Assembly (NCBI GenBank): GCA_017607445.1
Contig: JAEVHH010000002.1
Location: 2,037,501 to 2,101,500, forward strand
DNA length: 64,000 bases
From: Histoplasma ohiense
Lineage: Eukaryota > Ascomycota > Eurotiomycetes > Onygenales > Ajellomycetaceae
Direction: 5' to 3'
The position numbers and the translations under genes were made by a program. Position 1 is the first letter of the stretch. Every line of letters starts with the position of its first letter. Below the pieces are notes generated by a model, which saw nothing but the letters and a program-made list of their open reading frames with translations, searched no databases and was not told the DNA's origin. This document shows, in pieces, positions 1-11,842 of this stretch.

Positions 1-357
1 AGTGGTTTTCGAAGGAGTTTTCATAAAATTACGCTTGCAATAAGTGGACGATAAACCGCTTCGAAAGGGAGTAAATGGATCGGTGAGTTAAAAGAATAGT
101 AATCTAGAAACAAGTGGATGGATCGGAATAAGTGGAAAAGGAAAAGAGGTATCCTGGTATAGAATTGGTGAGGATGGTTGTAGGACTCGATCTGAGGGTC
201 CTTCGTGGGTTCCCGATACCTATGTTCCTCCTCCTCCATGTTTTTGTGTTGTTGTATTCTAGATATCTAGTTTTGAAGTTGGACAAGATGCAGGAACGCG
301 GTTACGCCGCGAAGATCGCACGGCTCGAAAGTATATCTGTCGCCAATGAATAAATTC
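1..357. other. left-edge spacer without a recognised gene
   Basis: The left end lies downstream of the uls1 stop. No ORF here resembles a known protein, and the longest open frame lacks an ATG start. Two imperfect copies of a phrase containing ATGGATCGG occur near 75-84 and 117-126. The part next to 358 is presumably the uls1 3' untranslated region. Confidence 0.5.
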
Positions 358-3300
358 TTAAGTTGGTGCAGCGACTCCCTACCGTTCCCAAAAGTATTAG
401 TAAAATGGTTATGTTTATGAGTCTCAGGCAAGAATAGTCATATCAAAAATCCCCAAAACGGAGCGGATATAGAAGCTTACGAAAAGGAAGGCGAGTTCCC
501 GTGTATTCAGGCGCCCAATCGACTTGCTTGCCGTCTCATCCAATGCCCCCTCGATCAAAGCACGCTTCCGATCCTGCAGCTCAAGAATACGGTCTTCAAC
601 TGTTTTGTGCACGAGGATGCGATGCACCATTACCGGTCGCATTTGACCAATGCGATGTGCACGATCGATGGCCTGCTCCTCAAGGTATGGATTCCAGAAC
701 GGATCGAGAATGATGACCTGCGAAGCCGCGACGAGGTTCAGCCCTGAGTTCCCAGCTTTCAGTGAAATAAGCATGATTGTATGGGTCTGGCTGTCGGAAA
801 ACCGAAGAACGGCTTCGTTACGGTGGCTGGGCTGCATACTGCCGTCGTATCTGCAGTAGCCCCACCCTTCCCTTTCGATGGGAACTTGAAGAAGGTCGAG
901 TAGGGATGTGAACTGGCTGAATACGATAGTTTTCTCTGGTTTATCATCACCTTCGGGGATGCGGGATTGAATATCTCGGAGAATCTCCATTGTTTTCTCG
1001 ATTTTAGCACTGGTCACCCAGTTATCGGTGAGATAGCGCATATATTCTCTTTTTGCCTCGACGCTTCTCGCCGCGTTTTTCTTTAGCTGTGGAAGAGACT
1101 TCCTTTCGACTGCTTTGCCCTTGCCTTTTCCGATATCATCGCTTTCTTCATTACCAGTGAGCACTGGTCCAGGAGTCTCCTCCCCATCTGCATCAGTAGA
1201 GTCGAGACAGAATACTTTTGTGAAGGAAGCATGATCAGTTATCTTCTTGGGATCGATTAATGTGCGACATTGGGGACACTTGATGCAAACATATCCATCA
1301 TTGCCTTGCATCAGTCCTCGAGCAGGGTCTGATATTATCGCAAAACACTCAGCGCAAGTGCTGTGGCCGCATGGGAAGAAAATGACCGCATTTTCCGCCA
1401 CATCGATACAAACTGGGCATTCCAAATCCGCACTGTCCCTGAGACGAGCGACTACATTCGGCTGGAACCGTTTTGCGTTCTCAATCAGATCAATTTTAGC
1501 TGTTGCAGCATTTGCCTCCACTCCCAAATCGTCGATCAAGTGAGGATGACAGCATGCCTGCCGTAGTCGGAGAAGCAACACAAGAATATTGGAGTAATTG
1601 CGTCCGATAGTGCCTTCATCAAGATACCTATTAAACCTAATCTGAGTTTTGGACTCCAGTCCTTCGTAAAGTGACTTTTCATCTTCGCTGAACACCGCAT
1701 ATGTCTTCTCAGTGGTCCGAGGGGGTAAATGTAAAATCATTTTCCCATCAATTTTCGAAGATTTTGTCCGGCGTAAAAGTATCGCTTTCAACAGAGCCTG
1801 AAATTGTTGCATGGGAGGATAATTGGGGGGTATATCATTGCGTTGCAATTGATTAGTAAAAGTCTACATGCAATTGTTAGCGCTCTAGGAATTGTAGGGA
1901 AACAGTCAAATAGCCAGCGTCATGTCACCCACAGAATTAAATTTTTCTAAGACATTGTACGGCCCGATTCTCAAGAACTTAATCAGGGAGTAAAGCTCCG
2001 ACACATTGTTCATCATTGGAGTGCCAGTCATGCACCACCGATAGGTTGATTTCAGACGATAGCACGCCTGAGCTGCTCTGGTGGCTTTATTTCGGATGCA
2101 TTGTGCCTCGTCAACAATTACCCGGTACCACACACTGCGCTCCCCGAGAAGCGGCAATGAAAACATATCCGCTGAGTCATAATATGGATGGGCAAGTTGG
2201 TTCTCAGTCAACATTTCCCTTGAATACTCCAGTCTTTTAAGCTCCGAAGACAAGGTGCCGTAGGTGGTAAGAACAACATCGTACTTTTTCAAATTGCAAT
2301 ACTTTGCACCTCGCTCGTTATGTAGGATGAAGACTTTCAGTTGATGGTTTGGCTTTAGCATTCGTTCAATTTCCCGCTTCCATTGTTGGATCAGCGCAAC
2401 AGGCGCTACTATGAGGGTCGTTTTTTGCTCTGGGTCTTTCGAGGGTCGGGAAACTATGAGGGCCAAAGCTTGTATGGTCTTTCCCAGGCCCATGTCATCT
2501 GCCAAAATTCCGCCTCGGTTGGAGCATTCTTCCATAGATTTCATCCAAGCCAATCCAAGTTTTTGGTGTTCCATCAAGTTGAACCGTAGCGCCTCCGGCG
2601 TGCCTTCGCGATTACAGTCAAGATCCTGGTCAGGCCGAATATTTTCCAAGAGCTTCTTCAGTTCCTCCGTCGTTGTTTTGGGTGTTATCTGTTCGTAGAT
2701 CGTTGACTTGAAGTTACTGCAAGCAAAACATGGTTAGAAATCACAATTTTTAGTCTATCTCAATGATGTTATGCTGGTCATGCAAATCTATGCGCCTACC
2801 TCGAATTCATGCCGTGTGTTTCTAATTCTGATGAAGCCTTGGATATTAAATCAACAACTCCGTCAAGGTAACCGTTTGAATATCCATTAGGGATTGGGTT
2901 ACGGAGATCATTTTCGAAAGGGGAAGATTGGTAACCAAGCGTGCTAATTGGACTATATGTGGCACCTAGTTGAGCCCTGAGAATATTCGGGTTTTCGGAA
3001 GCCGTGGAATTGATGGAATATGTTGGATATCCAATCCCCTGGTCTCGGGGCATGGTGCCATTTTTATACTGAGAAAGGGTAGAGAAGCTGGAAGACGTTG
3101 CATCTATGACATCAGCCTTTGGCCAATGTCCCCTCATGTCTGAAGTGTTGGAGCGTGGATTATGCCTTGATGAAGCTGAACGGCTCGAGGAGGCATAAAC
3201 AGCTTTCGGGTATACCTCTTCAAGTTCACTGTCACTAGCTATTTCGATGTAGCTTTCGTTAAATTTAGATGAATTCCCTTCACCATGGACAGGTAATGTT

Positions 3301-4184
3301 GAGTGATATTTTGCGTCTAGGGGCTTCTTTGAGCGGTTCTGCATGGACGTACTGGAGCTAGATGCATAGAACTCTTCATTCCAGTGTTGCTGCAATGACC
3401 TAGCGTATTCCTCATCCAGTCGTACTTGTTCCTTCGTTTTTTTAAGCCAATTCTCAGCTTCACGCTGCTCACGTTCTATCTCTTCAAAATCATCAGGGAA
3501 TGCAAAAAGCTCACTTAACGGCAAGTCGCTCGGGGCAGCCGATGGGCCACTATCATCTCCTGGAATTAGAGTAGTTTTCCGCGACTTCGGTCCGGCAAAC
3601 CCATGATTGGCAGATAAGCTAGCGTCAGTTGCAGTTCGGGGGCGTTTGCGGTTTGACGAGAGTTGACCATTTGCATCTGGTGACGGTGCATCTCCTGCCT
3701 CATTGGTATGGGCATCCTGACGTGAGTTGGGTAAAGTAATAGGAACGTCCAAATTAGCAGAGTCTCCCAATTGAGGAGCATCATCATCATCATCATCATC
3801 ATCGTTCGTCGTTGACCTTGCGGCCAATTCTAACAGATCCTGATCCTGGTCCTGGAAGCTCGTCTGCGATAAACGATTAGAGGCAGCCGACGACCAAGGT
3901 CCAGGGGGGTTTGGGTGTATCGGAATATCCTCGACTTCAATGAGCCTGCGTTGTATAGCAGCCAGCGCTGGCTCCGAGGATGTTATTGACCGAGGATCAG
4001 AGTCTCCCGAGTCAACTCGTTGGAGACCGAGGTCGAACATATCCTCGTCGGAGAGTGGATACTCATCCTGGATATCACCCACAGATAGCACCTTTGGACT
4101 TGTAGCATTCCTAAAGAGGAAGATATCTTCGGCCTCGATATCATCGTACATAAAGTTGAGAAAGTGGTCGTCGCCTGGCTCCAT
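358..4184 (-). CDS. uls1: SNF2-family, RING-finger DNA translocase (Uls1/Ris1-like)
   Basis: SUMO-targeted ATP-dependent DNA translocase and presumed ubiquitin ligase of the nucleus. Exons in transcription order are 4184-2800, 2716-1933, 1863-481 and 378-358, giving 1190 aa. The start is the ATG in ACCATGG at 4184. Residues 1-460 are acidic and disordered, with an Asp run near 145. The SNF2 ATPase core follows: Walker A (MGLGKT, near 537), DEAQ box and MTGTP. A C3HC4 RING (CPVCID through CPQCR) lies at about 872-925, followed by helicase-C with RAHRIGQ. This order, with a RING inserted between the two helicase lobes, is diagnostic of the Uls1/Rad5/HLTF class. The acidic N-terminus and absence of a HIRAN domain favour Uls1. 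The last exon encodes only GVAAPT and is supported by a TACTAAT branch site and a clean donor at 480. In yeast, Uls1 removes poly-SUMOylated proteins from DNA; that role is inferred here. Confidence 0.88.
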
Positions 4185-6805
4185 GGTTCGAAAAAGCCGT
4201 TGGTATTTCAAGGTCAATTTTGAAGCTCTTCGAGGCGGAATTAGCGTGACACCGCTTTAAATAGCTAAGCAATGAGTAGATGGATAGATGTCAGGCTGAT
4301 CGTAGTTTGCCTTCTCCAACGCTTCAGTTGAGACTGGGAGGGAGGCTGCATGCAAGGCTCAGGCGACGTGTTGAGTCGGACATCATGTGGTTCAACGGGA
4401 TACGCTCAAGAATTCGAGAAGCCGGAGGAATGGCGATCTTGACCAGGCGCTTGTTCCTGGTTTGTCAAGCAATGCGAACCTTGCCGCGGCCTGAATGTGA
4501 GGGAGTGGGAGGGAGAGAAGGCCTTTGTCGGGCAAGCTGTACGGTGACGTTGGAGAGCTTGAGGACGTGGGTTGGGAATCGTGAAATAAAATATCAGGCA
4601 AAAAAAAAAGAAAGAAAAAAAAAATCTAGTTGGTGCTTAAATAAATATCCCAAGGGTCAACAAGCACGACACAGGGGAGGGACGGTCTGCTTCGTGTTGT
4701 TGAAGGGCGCAAGTCCCCATGGATGTGCTCCTGGTGAATTCTTTACTTCTTATTATCGTTTCCTCTCCAGCCTCACGCATTGAATCAGTGTTTTCATCAT
4801 TTAAATATAATAAATACTGCCTGGACTCCGTAGCGCGCACAATGGATACCAATACCCGATTTCCCGGGACTGGCAATTCCTAGGCGAAGACGCTCTCTAC
4901 CTCTAGCCTACCGCATCGTCAGGCAAAGACGAAGCTGTCGAAGATGGTCTTCGGGACTGGGCTTCTCCTCTTCGATTCAGGGTCCTCAACTGTCGCTTGT
5001 TGGCTGTGTGTGTGGAAGTCCGTGAGTCCGTGATTGTTTGCTTCTTCCGCCGCCTGGATCCATGGATGATCCCCAGCAACGATGTGGTTGCATTGAAATT
5101 TCGGCTTCTTACAGCACATGAATGTGAGATGTCTACAGGTTGGTATCCATGGATTCATAAACATAAATATTTCTACTCGGGCCAACAAGAGGAGTGTCGT
5201 AGCCCAAGTAAGTGTATGTCCGGTGCGTGCAAGCTTATCCGCCTCCAACTCTATTAAATATCCAGCGTCGCATATCCTCGAACTATATTTAATTCCAACT
5301 ACGAGTGCAAAGGGGCGGGATATCGTGTTGTAAAAGGGTGCCCCGAACGAGACGACAAAATTTGGAGACGGACCACGAGATTCCACGCCCTTCGCAAGGC
5401 CTTCTTCCTTCGCCCTCCATAGACACATCCTTCATAGATATGTCAAAGCTCTTGGGTCTGACCCACTCGGCTTGTCCCCCTGTCTCATTTGGCCATCCGA
5501 GGTTCAATCATGGCCACCGGCTGGTAATTCTCGACTCTTCAGGCCCATTCAAACTTCCAAGATTTGCTCCATCCATTCCCACGCTGCACGCGATGTCGCG
5601 CGTTTAAGAATTCACGTTGGAAAAACGCGTTGGAATGGCCAAGAAATCGACCCAAGGCGTTCGTGGTGCCCAGCACAGTTTTAGCCTGGTTCACAACAGG
5701 CATGGTGGCAATGATGGCGGCTGGGATAGGACAACATGCAGGATGCCGCAAGACGCTAAGTCGATCTCGTCTGCGAGGAGCCATCCCATCCCAGCCACTG
5801 AGCGCGCTGATGTTCCGGTGGGCATCGTGGTTTACGAAACACGGCCCCCAGCACTGGGACCCAGCAGCGGAGTGAGGGGAGCAGGGGCTGGGAAACCAAG
5901 GACACAACCTCAGTGAAAGTCCTTCAACTTTTCAGTTCCCACCACTCATCGCGTCGGGATACCTCTTCACGCCCGTGCCATTCTCGCGATTATCCATCGA
6001 ACTTTCTTTCTGCAAAACAATCCGTTGCTTTTGGTGTCTCCCTAGACCGCTGTTTCTCAGCGAACAGTTCTTGTTTTGAACCCCGACTCTGACTCGCGCT
6101 ATGCGACACGAAAACTGAAAGGAACAGGAGCCGAAGACGACGCTTCTTGCATCCTTCTGGCGCGGTGTTCTGGCGTCACTTGAGGGGCTTCTTGGGCATC
6201 CCGGGCGCAGTGTAGCCATGGTCTGGCTCTCCGGCCCCTATAATGTCATGTATGCCCGATTTCTCAGTCTCTTTTCTTGTTGTTTCAATATGTTTTGAAA
6301 CATTTTTTTCTGTGTGTACCGTCCAGTGAGACACCGGCTTGGGCAGTTTTTGTGCCAATTTTTCTCTCTCTCATTTGCCCACACAAAAGCCCAACTCGAA
6401 GTATCGGGTATACTTCATGACCGCACCCCAGTTTCCGAGTACTTTTTTTATTTCATTTCTACACAGAAAAGCACAAGTAGGGTGATATTATAATTACATA
6501 TAAAAGCAACGGGCAATTAACCAGCATCAACTTTGGTCTTAACGGAGCGAAGCTCTTTTTTCTCAAACTGTATGCGAAAATAGATCCTTCTCATACTATT
6601 TTTGGTTCCTTATCCACATCCGTCCGCGCACGAGAGAAAAAAAAAAGAGAAGAAAACCAAGAAGAAAATAACCTTATTCTTTCTATACATTACTTTTTTT
6701 TTTTTTTTTTTTTTTAGACGAGGTCATGACTGACAAAGTCTCTCAAGAACATTTTTCATCTTGGAATCGGCTCACTGGCCGCTATGATCAATCATTCTCA
6801 TCAAC
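4185..6805. promoter_or_regulatory. divergent promoter region between uls1 and the F-box gene
   Basis: This 2.6-kb spacer separates two genes transcribed away from each other. It has an A-rich run at 4600-4624, pyrimidine-rich stretches at 6360-6380 and a T run at 6692-6715, typical of fungal core promoters and 5' leaders. Several ORFs of 70-169 codons occur on both strands, but none shows a recognisable domain, and I treat them as chance. No convincing TATA element was found next to either start. Confidence 0.45.
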
Positions 6806-6851
6806 ATGTCGCCCGCAGCCGCCTTTTTCCAATTCTGGTGGACAGATCTGA
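6726..6851 (+). other. possible overlapping upstream ORF of the F-box gene
   Basis: An ATG at 6726 opens a 41-codon frame ending with TGA at 6849-6851, overlapping the F-box start at 6806 in another frame. A second ATG at 6784 also lies out of frame with 6806. If the mRNA begins upstream of 6726, ribosomes would meet these first, which usually lowers translation of the main ORF. The transcript start is unknown, so this is only a candidate. Confidence 0.3.
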
Positions 6852-7672
6852 CTCGAGATGCTTTTCTCGCCTCCCTGCCGAAAGAGGACCTTTTATCCAT
6901 GCGACTGGTGTGCCATGATTTCGCCTACCGCACCGCCCCTGTGCTCTTTAAAGAGGTCGACGTTGAGTTCCGAAATGGCACCTTCACCCGTCCAGCACGC
7001 ATGGCTGCCTTAGAGCGGATTGGAAAGTATATCAAAACCCTCAATTTTAAAATGCCTCATTCGCCGGAAACCTTTCTTCCGCCGTTGTTAGACCCCGTTA
7101 CCGGAGAGGAGCAAACCTTTGTCTACGAACCACAAGTATACGCCTCTTGCCCGGCAGCGTCGAGGCTTAGTTATCCAAGATACGGTACTTGGGAAATGAC
7201 GGAACTGCTAACGAAGCAGTACCCGCCATTGTTCCACGCAGTGACGAATGTCCCCTCGTTCATTCGCGCATTCAGTGCCATGACTTCACTTCGACACCTA
7301 AGAGTGTCGTGCGACGGCCAAGCAGCCGGGCACCGTTACCGCCGCAGTGTAGTCGACTACGCGCTCATATCCCTTCGTATCGCAATCGAACAAGCCCCGA
7401 TAAAGTCTCTCGACACACTATCCCTCCTCCCCATCCACCCAGGAGCACTTCTCTACCTCCGCCCAAACATGGGCTTTGGCGCATCCCCCGCAGCTCGTAA
7501 GCGCTGGGCACAAATCCGCAATCTCTCAATTGAAATGGACAGTTTCCCATACGACATTGACAGCACCACAACGCCCGCCACGTCCACCACGCCAAACAGC
7601 ACCCCTTCCTCCTCCCGCAGCCGCAGTAGTAGTAATAGTAGTAGCAGCAGCAGTAGTAGCAGCAACAACAGC

Positions 7673-7727
<55 letters not shown>

Positions 7728-8497
7728 CCATCATCAAAAAAAAGACCCGGCGCAACCCCAACCCGCCCAAAGACCACCTCAAGCTCCTCCACTCCTACCT
7801 CCAAGCCTTGCCCACCCTCACACACTTCACCTTCCGCTGGCGCGGCGCCCAGGGGCCCAGCCCCCTCTCCCTCTCCACCGAGCCATGCCTGCAACCAACG
7901 CCCACGGAGCCGGCCTCAACCCTCTGCCCAAAACGCTCCGTCGCACCCCTGCAACCGCTCAAGTTCCCGCACCTGCGCTACGCAGAGATAGAAAACGCCC
8001 TGCTGGACGCCGCGCAGGTGTCCGCGTTCATCCTCGAGCACCGGCGCTCGCTGGCGGAGTTCTACTTTGAGAACACCGCGCTGCGCAACGGGGGCACGTG
8101 GGACGAGGCGCTCGCGCCGCTGACGGCGATTTCGGGCAGTGAGCGGTGGAAGGGCGCGGAGGGGAAGCAGGAGCAGAAGCAAAGACGGGTGCAGGAGGAG
8201 ATGCATGGGGGGAAGGGGGAGGAGATGGACGTGCCGATTATGTTCAGTCCGGTGGGTGTGGGGCGGAGTCAGGTGCTGAAGGTGCAGTGGGAGGATGAGA
8301 AGAAGAAGGACCGGCTGAAGAATTTTCGGGCGTATGGGGATGCCGGTGCTGGTGGGCCTGGGGCAGGGGTGGGAGGGCATGGTGAGAAGAGTAAAAGTCA
8401 TTTCCAGCGGGCGAGTTCGCGGACAAGGGATTTGTTGTGGTGCAGGCAGGATCATATGAGGAGGTTTTTGAGGGCGTCGATGTTTAGTTGGCGGTAA
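6806..8497 (+). CDS. F-box protein with long Ser/Asn homopolymer tracts
   Basis: Intronless ORF of 563 aa. Residues about 14-55 match an F-box: LPKEDLLSMRLVCHDF followed by hydrophobic and Phe/Leu positions. This motif usually docks a substrate receptor onto Skp1 in SCF ubiquitin ligases. The middle (about 145-250) has Leu-rich segments, perhaps weak LRRs, that could bind a target. A low-complexity insert at about 255-310 holds a Ser run (AGT/AGC codons) and an almost pure Asn run encoded by (AAC)n at 7672-7726, followed by a basic KKKTRR stretch. After the insert, Leu-rich sequence resumes (LLHSYLQALPTLTHFTFRW). The C-terminal 120 residues are charged and Gly-rich. The insert keeps frame and is a length-variable microsatellite. 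No substrate can be inferred. Confidence 0.75.
7621..7727 (+). repeat. in-frame AGY/AAC trinucleotide repeat tract
   Basis: A run of AGT/AGC triplets (about 7624-7664) is followed by AAC triplets (about 7672-7726) inside the F-box gene. They encode poly-Ser and then poly-Asn. The near-purity of the AAC block suggests slippage and strain-to-strain length variation. Confidence 0.9.
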
Positions 8498-9733
8498 GCT
8501 ATGGACAGCGGCGGAGAAACAAACAAAAAAAAAAAAAAAAAAAAAAGAGAGAGAGAGAGAGAGATGACGGTGATCTGTATGAGGTGTTGTTTTTGTCTTT
8601 TTTTCGGTTATGGGTTGGGGGGTGGTATGTGTACAATCTATGCTCATTATCCAGGCGGCGGCCGCCGGGGGGGATTGGTTCTCTCGGAGTTCTTTTCTGG
8701 GGATTGCTGGGGAGAGCTCCAGCGGACAAACAAAAGTCACATCAAAAAAACGGTTATTATATGTATGATCCGGGGAGCTCAGACGGGCGGGGTATATGGG
8801 TATACCGTACACGGTATTTGCTATGCTTTCTCTCTGGGGCGGCGCACAGCTATTTTTCACCATGGGATGGAACAGAACCTGGAGGTTTGGCTTTGGTTGG
8901 GCGCATTTTTTGAAGAGGAATATCAACGAGACTCATGGGACACGCCATGACCACCACGAGCGATGAGCTATGATCTTTTCACGAAGCGAAGAGGCTTCCA
9001 TTGACACTCCTTTTTTTATGCTTTTCCTTTGTTTGTTTGACGTTTTCTTCGTGTTGTTGCTCTTACTGATGGTGAACCTCCTGCTGTATGACTGATTGAT
9101 TGCCTTGGTCAACCACCACTGTGGGCTAGCATCAGACAGACCGTTCTTTACAATTTGAATTGCATCAAACTTCCTGTATCATGATTAAATCACAAAACGA
9201 ATAAATGTAACTATGTTCCAAAGCTGCTTTGTTATGTCTCATCCGAAACCTGGGTTAAATAGTGCCCCCGCCCAGCATTGGCGTCACCCTACTCCGTACG
9301 TTCTGTACAGATGTACAGTACATGGACATTCGTCCAGGATGATGGGAAATCAAACTCCCAGCTGAATGAAAGTAGCCGAACCTGCGGAGTAGTAACCCGT
9401 TGGGTCCATTGCGTACAATTCCAACCAAAAAGGTCTGTTGAGTGCCGTTGAAGTTTCCTTTTTTTATTTTTTCCTGCCACAGAGCTCAGCCTCGGCAACG
9501 GTGGTGGCAGGCTTCACATGTTTGCGACAAGCTTCCATCCCGTCCATCAATCATCACATCTCAAGCAGAACCACCACAGATCCGTGTTTCTCTTCTCCCA
9601 TCCAGCCCTCAATTCCCATCCCACCCCGGCCCGGCTTCAGTTCATCTCAGCTCAGCTCATCTCGCCTCATCTCGCCTCAATACAACATCTAACATCTCCT
9701 TCTCCAACTTGACAACCTCATCACCCATTCACC
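8498..9733. promoter_or_regulatory. spacer between F-box gene and SCP2 gene
   Basis: The first part is the F-box 3' region, with an A run at 8525-8546 followed by a (GA)n block to about 8563. The second part is the promoter and leader of the SCP2 gene. Its last 200 bases are a pyrimidine-rich leader with repeated CTCATCTCGCCTCA-like phrases (9650-9690). The overlapping ORFs are low-complexity products of these repeats. Confidence 0.5.
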
Positions 9734-10308
9734 ATGTCCTCTCTCGCACACCGTAAGTCCCTCCCTCCCTGCCTGCGCCATCATCTCCTTTCCCATCCCA
9801 TCTCATCCTCCCACCCAAATTCAAAGCTAACCCCAGACAACCACAAAACACCAGCTGCCTTCCCCGCCTCCGCCGCCTTCGACGCCATCAACGCGGCCAT
9901 CAACTCCGACCCAGCCGACCGGGACGATGCCATCAAGTCCGCCAAGTCCGTCTTCTCCTTCACCCTGACGAACGAGAAGGGCGCGACGGAGAGCTGGTAC
10001 CTCGACCTGAAAGACAAGGGCGTCGTCGGCAAGGGTGCGGCGCCTGCGGGCGGGAAAGCTGATGGTAGGTGCTCAATAGCCTTTTCTTCTTCTTCTTCTT
10101 CTTCTTGCTTCGGGTTACAGAGGTGCTGACGCAAAGAAAAACAGTCACCCTCCAACTCTCCGATGCCGACTTCGCCTCCCTTGTTAGCGGTAAAGCGAAT
10201 GCCCAGCGCCTCTTCATGGCGGGCAAGTTGAAGATCAAGGGCAATGTCATGAAGGCGACGAAGATGGAGCCGATCCTCAAGAAGGCCCAGGGCAAGGCTA
10301 AGCTGTAG
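9734..10308 (+). CDS. small SCP2 sterol-carrier domain protein, peroxisomal (Pox18-like)
   Basis: Stand-alone SCP2 lipid-binding domain of 130 aa in three exons: 9734-9752, 9855-10064 and 10145-10308. Exon 1 encodes only MSSLAH plus one base. A competing AG 18 bases upstream of 9855 is only about six bases from the CTAAC branch site, so the downstream AG is preferred. The alternative would add six residues in frame. Recognisable parts are FAFSFTL-like beta strands (SVFSFTLTNEKGATESWYLD), VTLQLSDADFASLVSGK, and the final helix AQRLFMAGKLKIKGN, all classic for SCP2. The protein ends in AKL, a canonical PTS1 signal. In yeasts the equivalent oleate-induced Pox18 binds lipids or acyl-CoA in the peroxisome matrix. 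That role is inferred. Confidence 0.9.
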
Positions 10309-10966
10309 AGTTTTGTGTGATTTCATGTTTTCTTTCCTTCCTTTGGGTATATGGTGTGATGTCTTTCTTGTTTTTCTTTTCTTTTTCTTTTTTTTTTTTT
10401 TTTTTTTTTTTTAAATAAAAAATTATTTTTATATCTGTATATTGTTCAGGATACAGCTTTTCTTTCTCCTTTATGAGGGTGGTTCCGTGGGATAAAAATG
10501 AATACACTACAACATATATCCATATCTTTCTTACCCTTTCTTTTTTCCCTATTTGTGTTGATTTTCTGAATCCACTATTCTGAGCAGGAGGACCATAACT
10601 ACATCCCTCTCTCGGTCTCATTCCTTGTAACTACAGGATAGTTATCTAAAACCAATGTAGAACCTTGATTTGCCTGGTACTTTAATTCCATCACAAGGCC
10701 AGACCAGTGGACAGCATTTACAGCATTCCAACAAGGGACGCCATCAGTAGCATTGAAGCTCATCCCGGGTCTGGCCAGTGTTTGTGGTCTGTCTATACCT
10801 GCAGGGAGCACCTGGGCAACGTGCATACGTCATGTGACTTGGAGGCAACCAGGGCAGGCTAACCCAGACAGGAAGCTGCCAGCCTCCAGCTGCCTTGGGT
10901 CTTGGATCCAAAACCTTTTGAAAAACCTCCTCCACTCCACACATCCACCACCTCCCTCCACCTCAG

Positions 10967-11000
<34 letters not shown>

Positions 11001-11842
11001 TTGCTATCTCGACCCTCTCCTCTCTTTCAGCAATTTCTGTCCCCCATCGCCTCATGGCCCTTCTTTGTTGTTGTTGTTTCTTGTTGCCGTCCTCATAGCG
11101 TTGCCGTTGTTTTGCTTGTTGCGGCCGTCCTCGTCCTGCTTCCCCCCTGATCCGACCACTTCACTGTCGCGTTGGTGCTTTGGGGCCAAAAAATTTTTTT
11201 TTCTCGTTTTTCTGCTTCATCTACTAAAACTAAGGTTGGGTTACCACAACAACAAATACGAATAAATAAGAACCCCCTTCTTGAACCCCAAATATACGAT
11301 CATTTTACGAAGTGGAAAAATGGAAATGACCGCGAACAAGGAGAAAAAATAAAATACGAATTGACCAGTTCCTCAACAGAACATTCCTAATTCCCTATTA
11401 ATATTCACCTTCCTCACACACCCACACCAAACCGCAACGGCTTCACTCGTCGCGGCGGGATTCAAGAGGTCGAGACGATTACAGGTGAATCCACAACACA
11501 ATTCGCAGACCTCTTTTTTCGCTGTCGATGTCTTAAAAATATCCCTGGATTTACCCATTTGCCTCCCTCGCCCACACGATCCATATATATTTCTTTCCAT
11601 CACCGAAGAACAGAAAGAGCTGAGAAGGAAGTCGAATTATTCAGAAAACTATAGTGTTTCATTTTACCCCCCCCTTCACGCTGTCTCCTCCATACTCCTT
11701 TAAAAACCCCCCAAACTCCCTGGCCACTGGAAAGTTATTATTACCGGATTGAAACAAACTTCAGATTGTCCTTTCCCTTCCCCTCCGTCGGGCCCCGTTC
11801 GTCTTTGCGGAGGAGAGGAGGGATTTGGCAGCCTGCTTGTCG
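10309..11842. promoter_or_regulatory. spacer and promoter/leader upstream of nup2
   Basis: A T-rich run at about 10377-10412 follows the SCP2 stop and probably lies in its 3' end. A (CAG)n-like microsatellite is at about 10966-11000, and GTT-rich sequence follows at 11068-11085. The remainder is presumably the nup2 promoter and 5' leader. No ORF with recognisable similarity was found. Confidence 0.45.

Noticed and set aside
4919..5428. 169-codon minus-strand ORF in the uls1/F-box spacer
   Set aside because: No domain, irregular composition and several overlapping ORFs on the other strand. Likely chance in a promoter region.
7453..7894. Minus-strand ORFs rich in poly-Leu or poly-Val over the F-box gene
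   Set aside because: They are mirror frames of the AAC/AGY repeat in the plus-strand gene.
9855..9855. Upstream acceptor (CCCCAG) for exon 2 of the SCP2 gene
   Set aside because: It lies only about six bases after the CTAAC branch site, too close for splicing. The AG at 9853-9854 is preferred.
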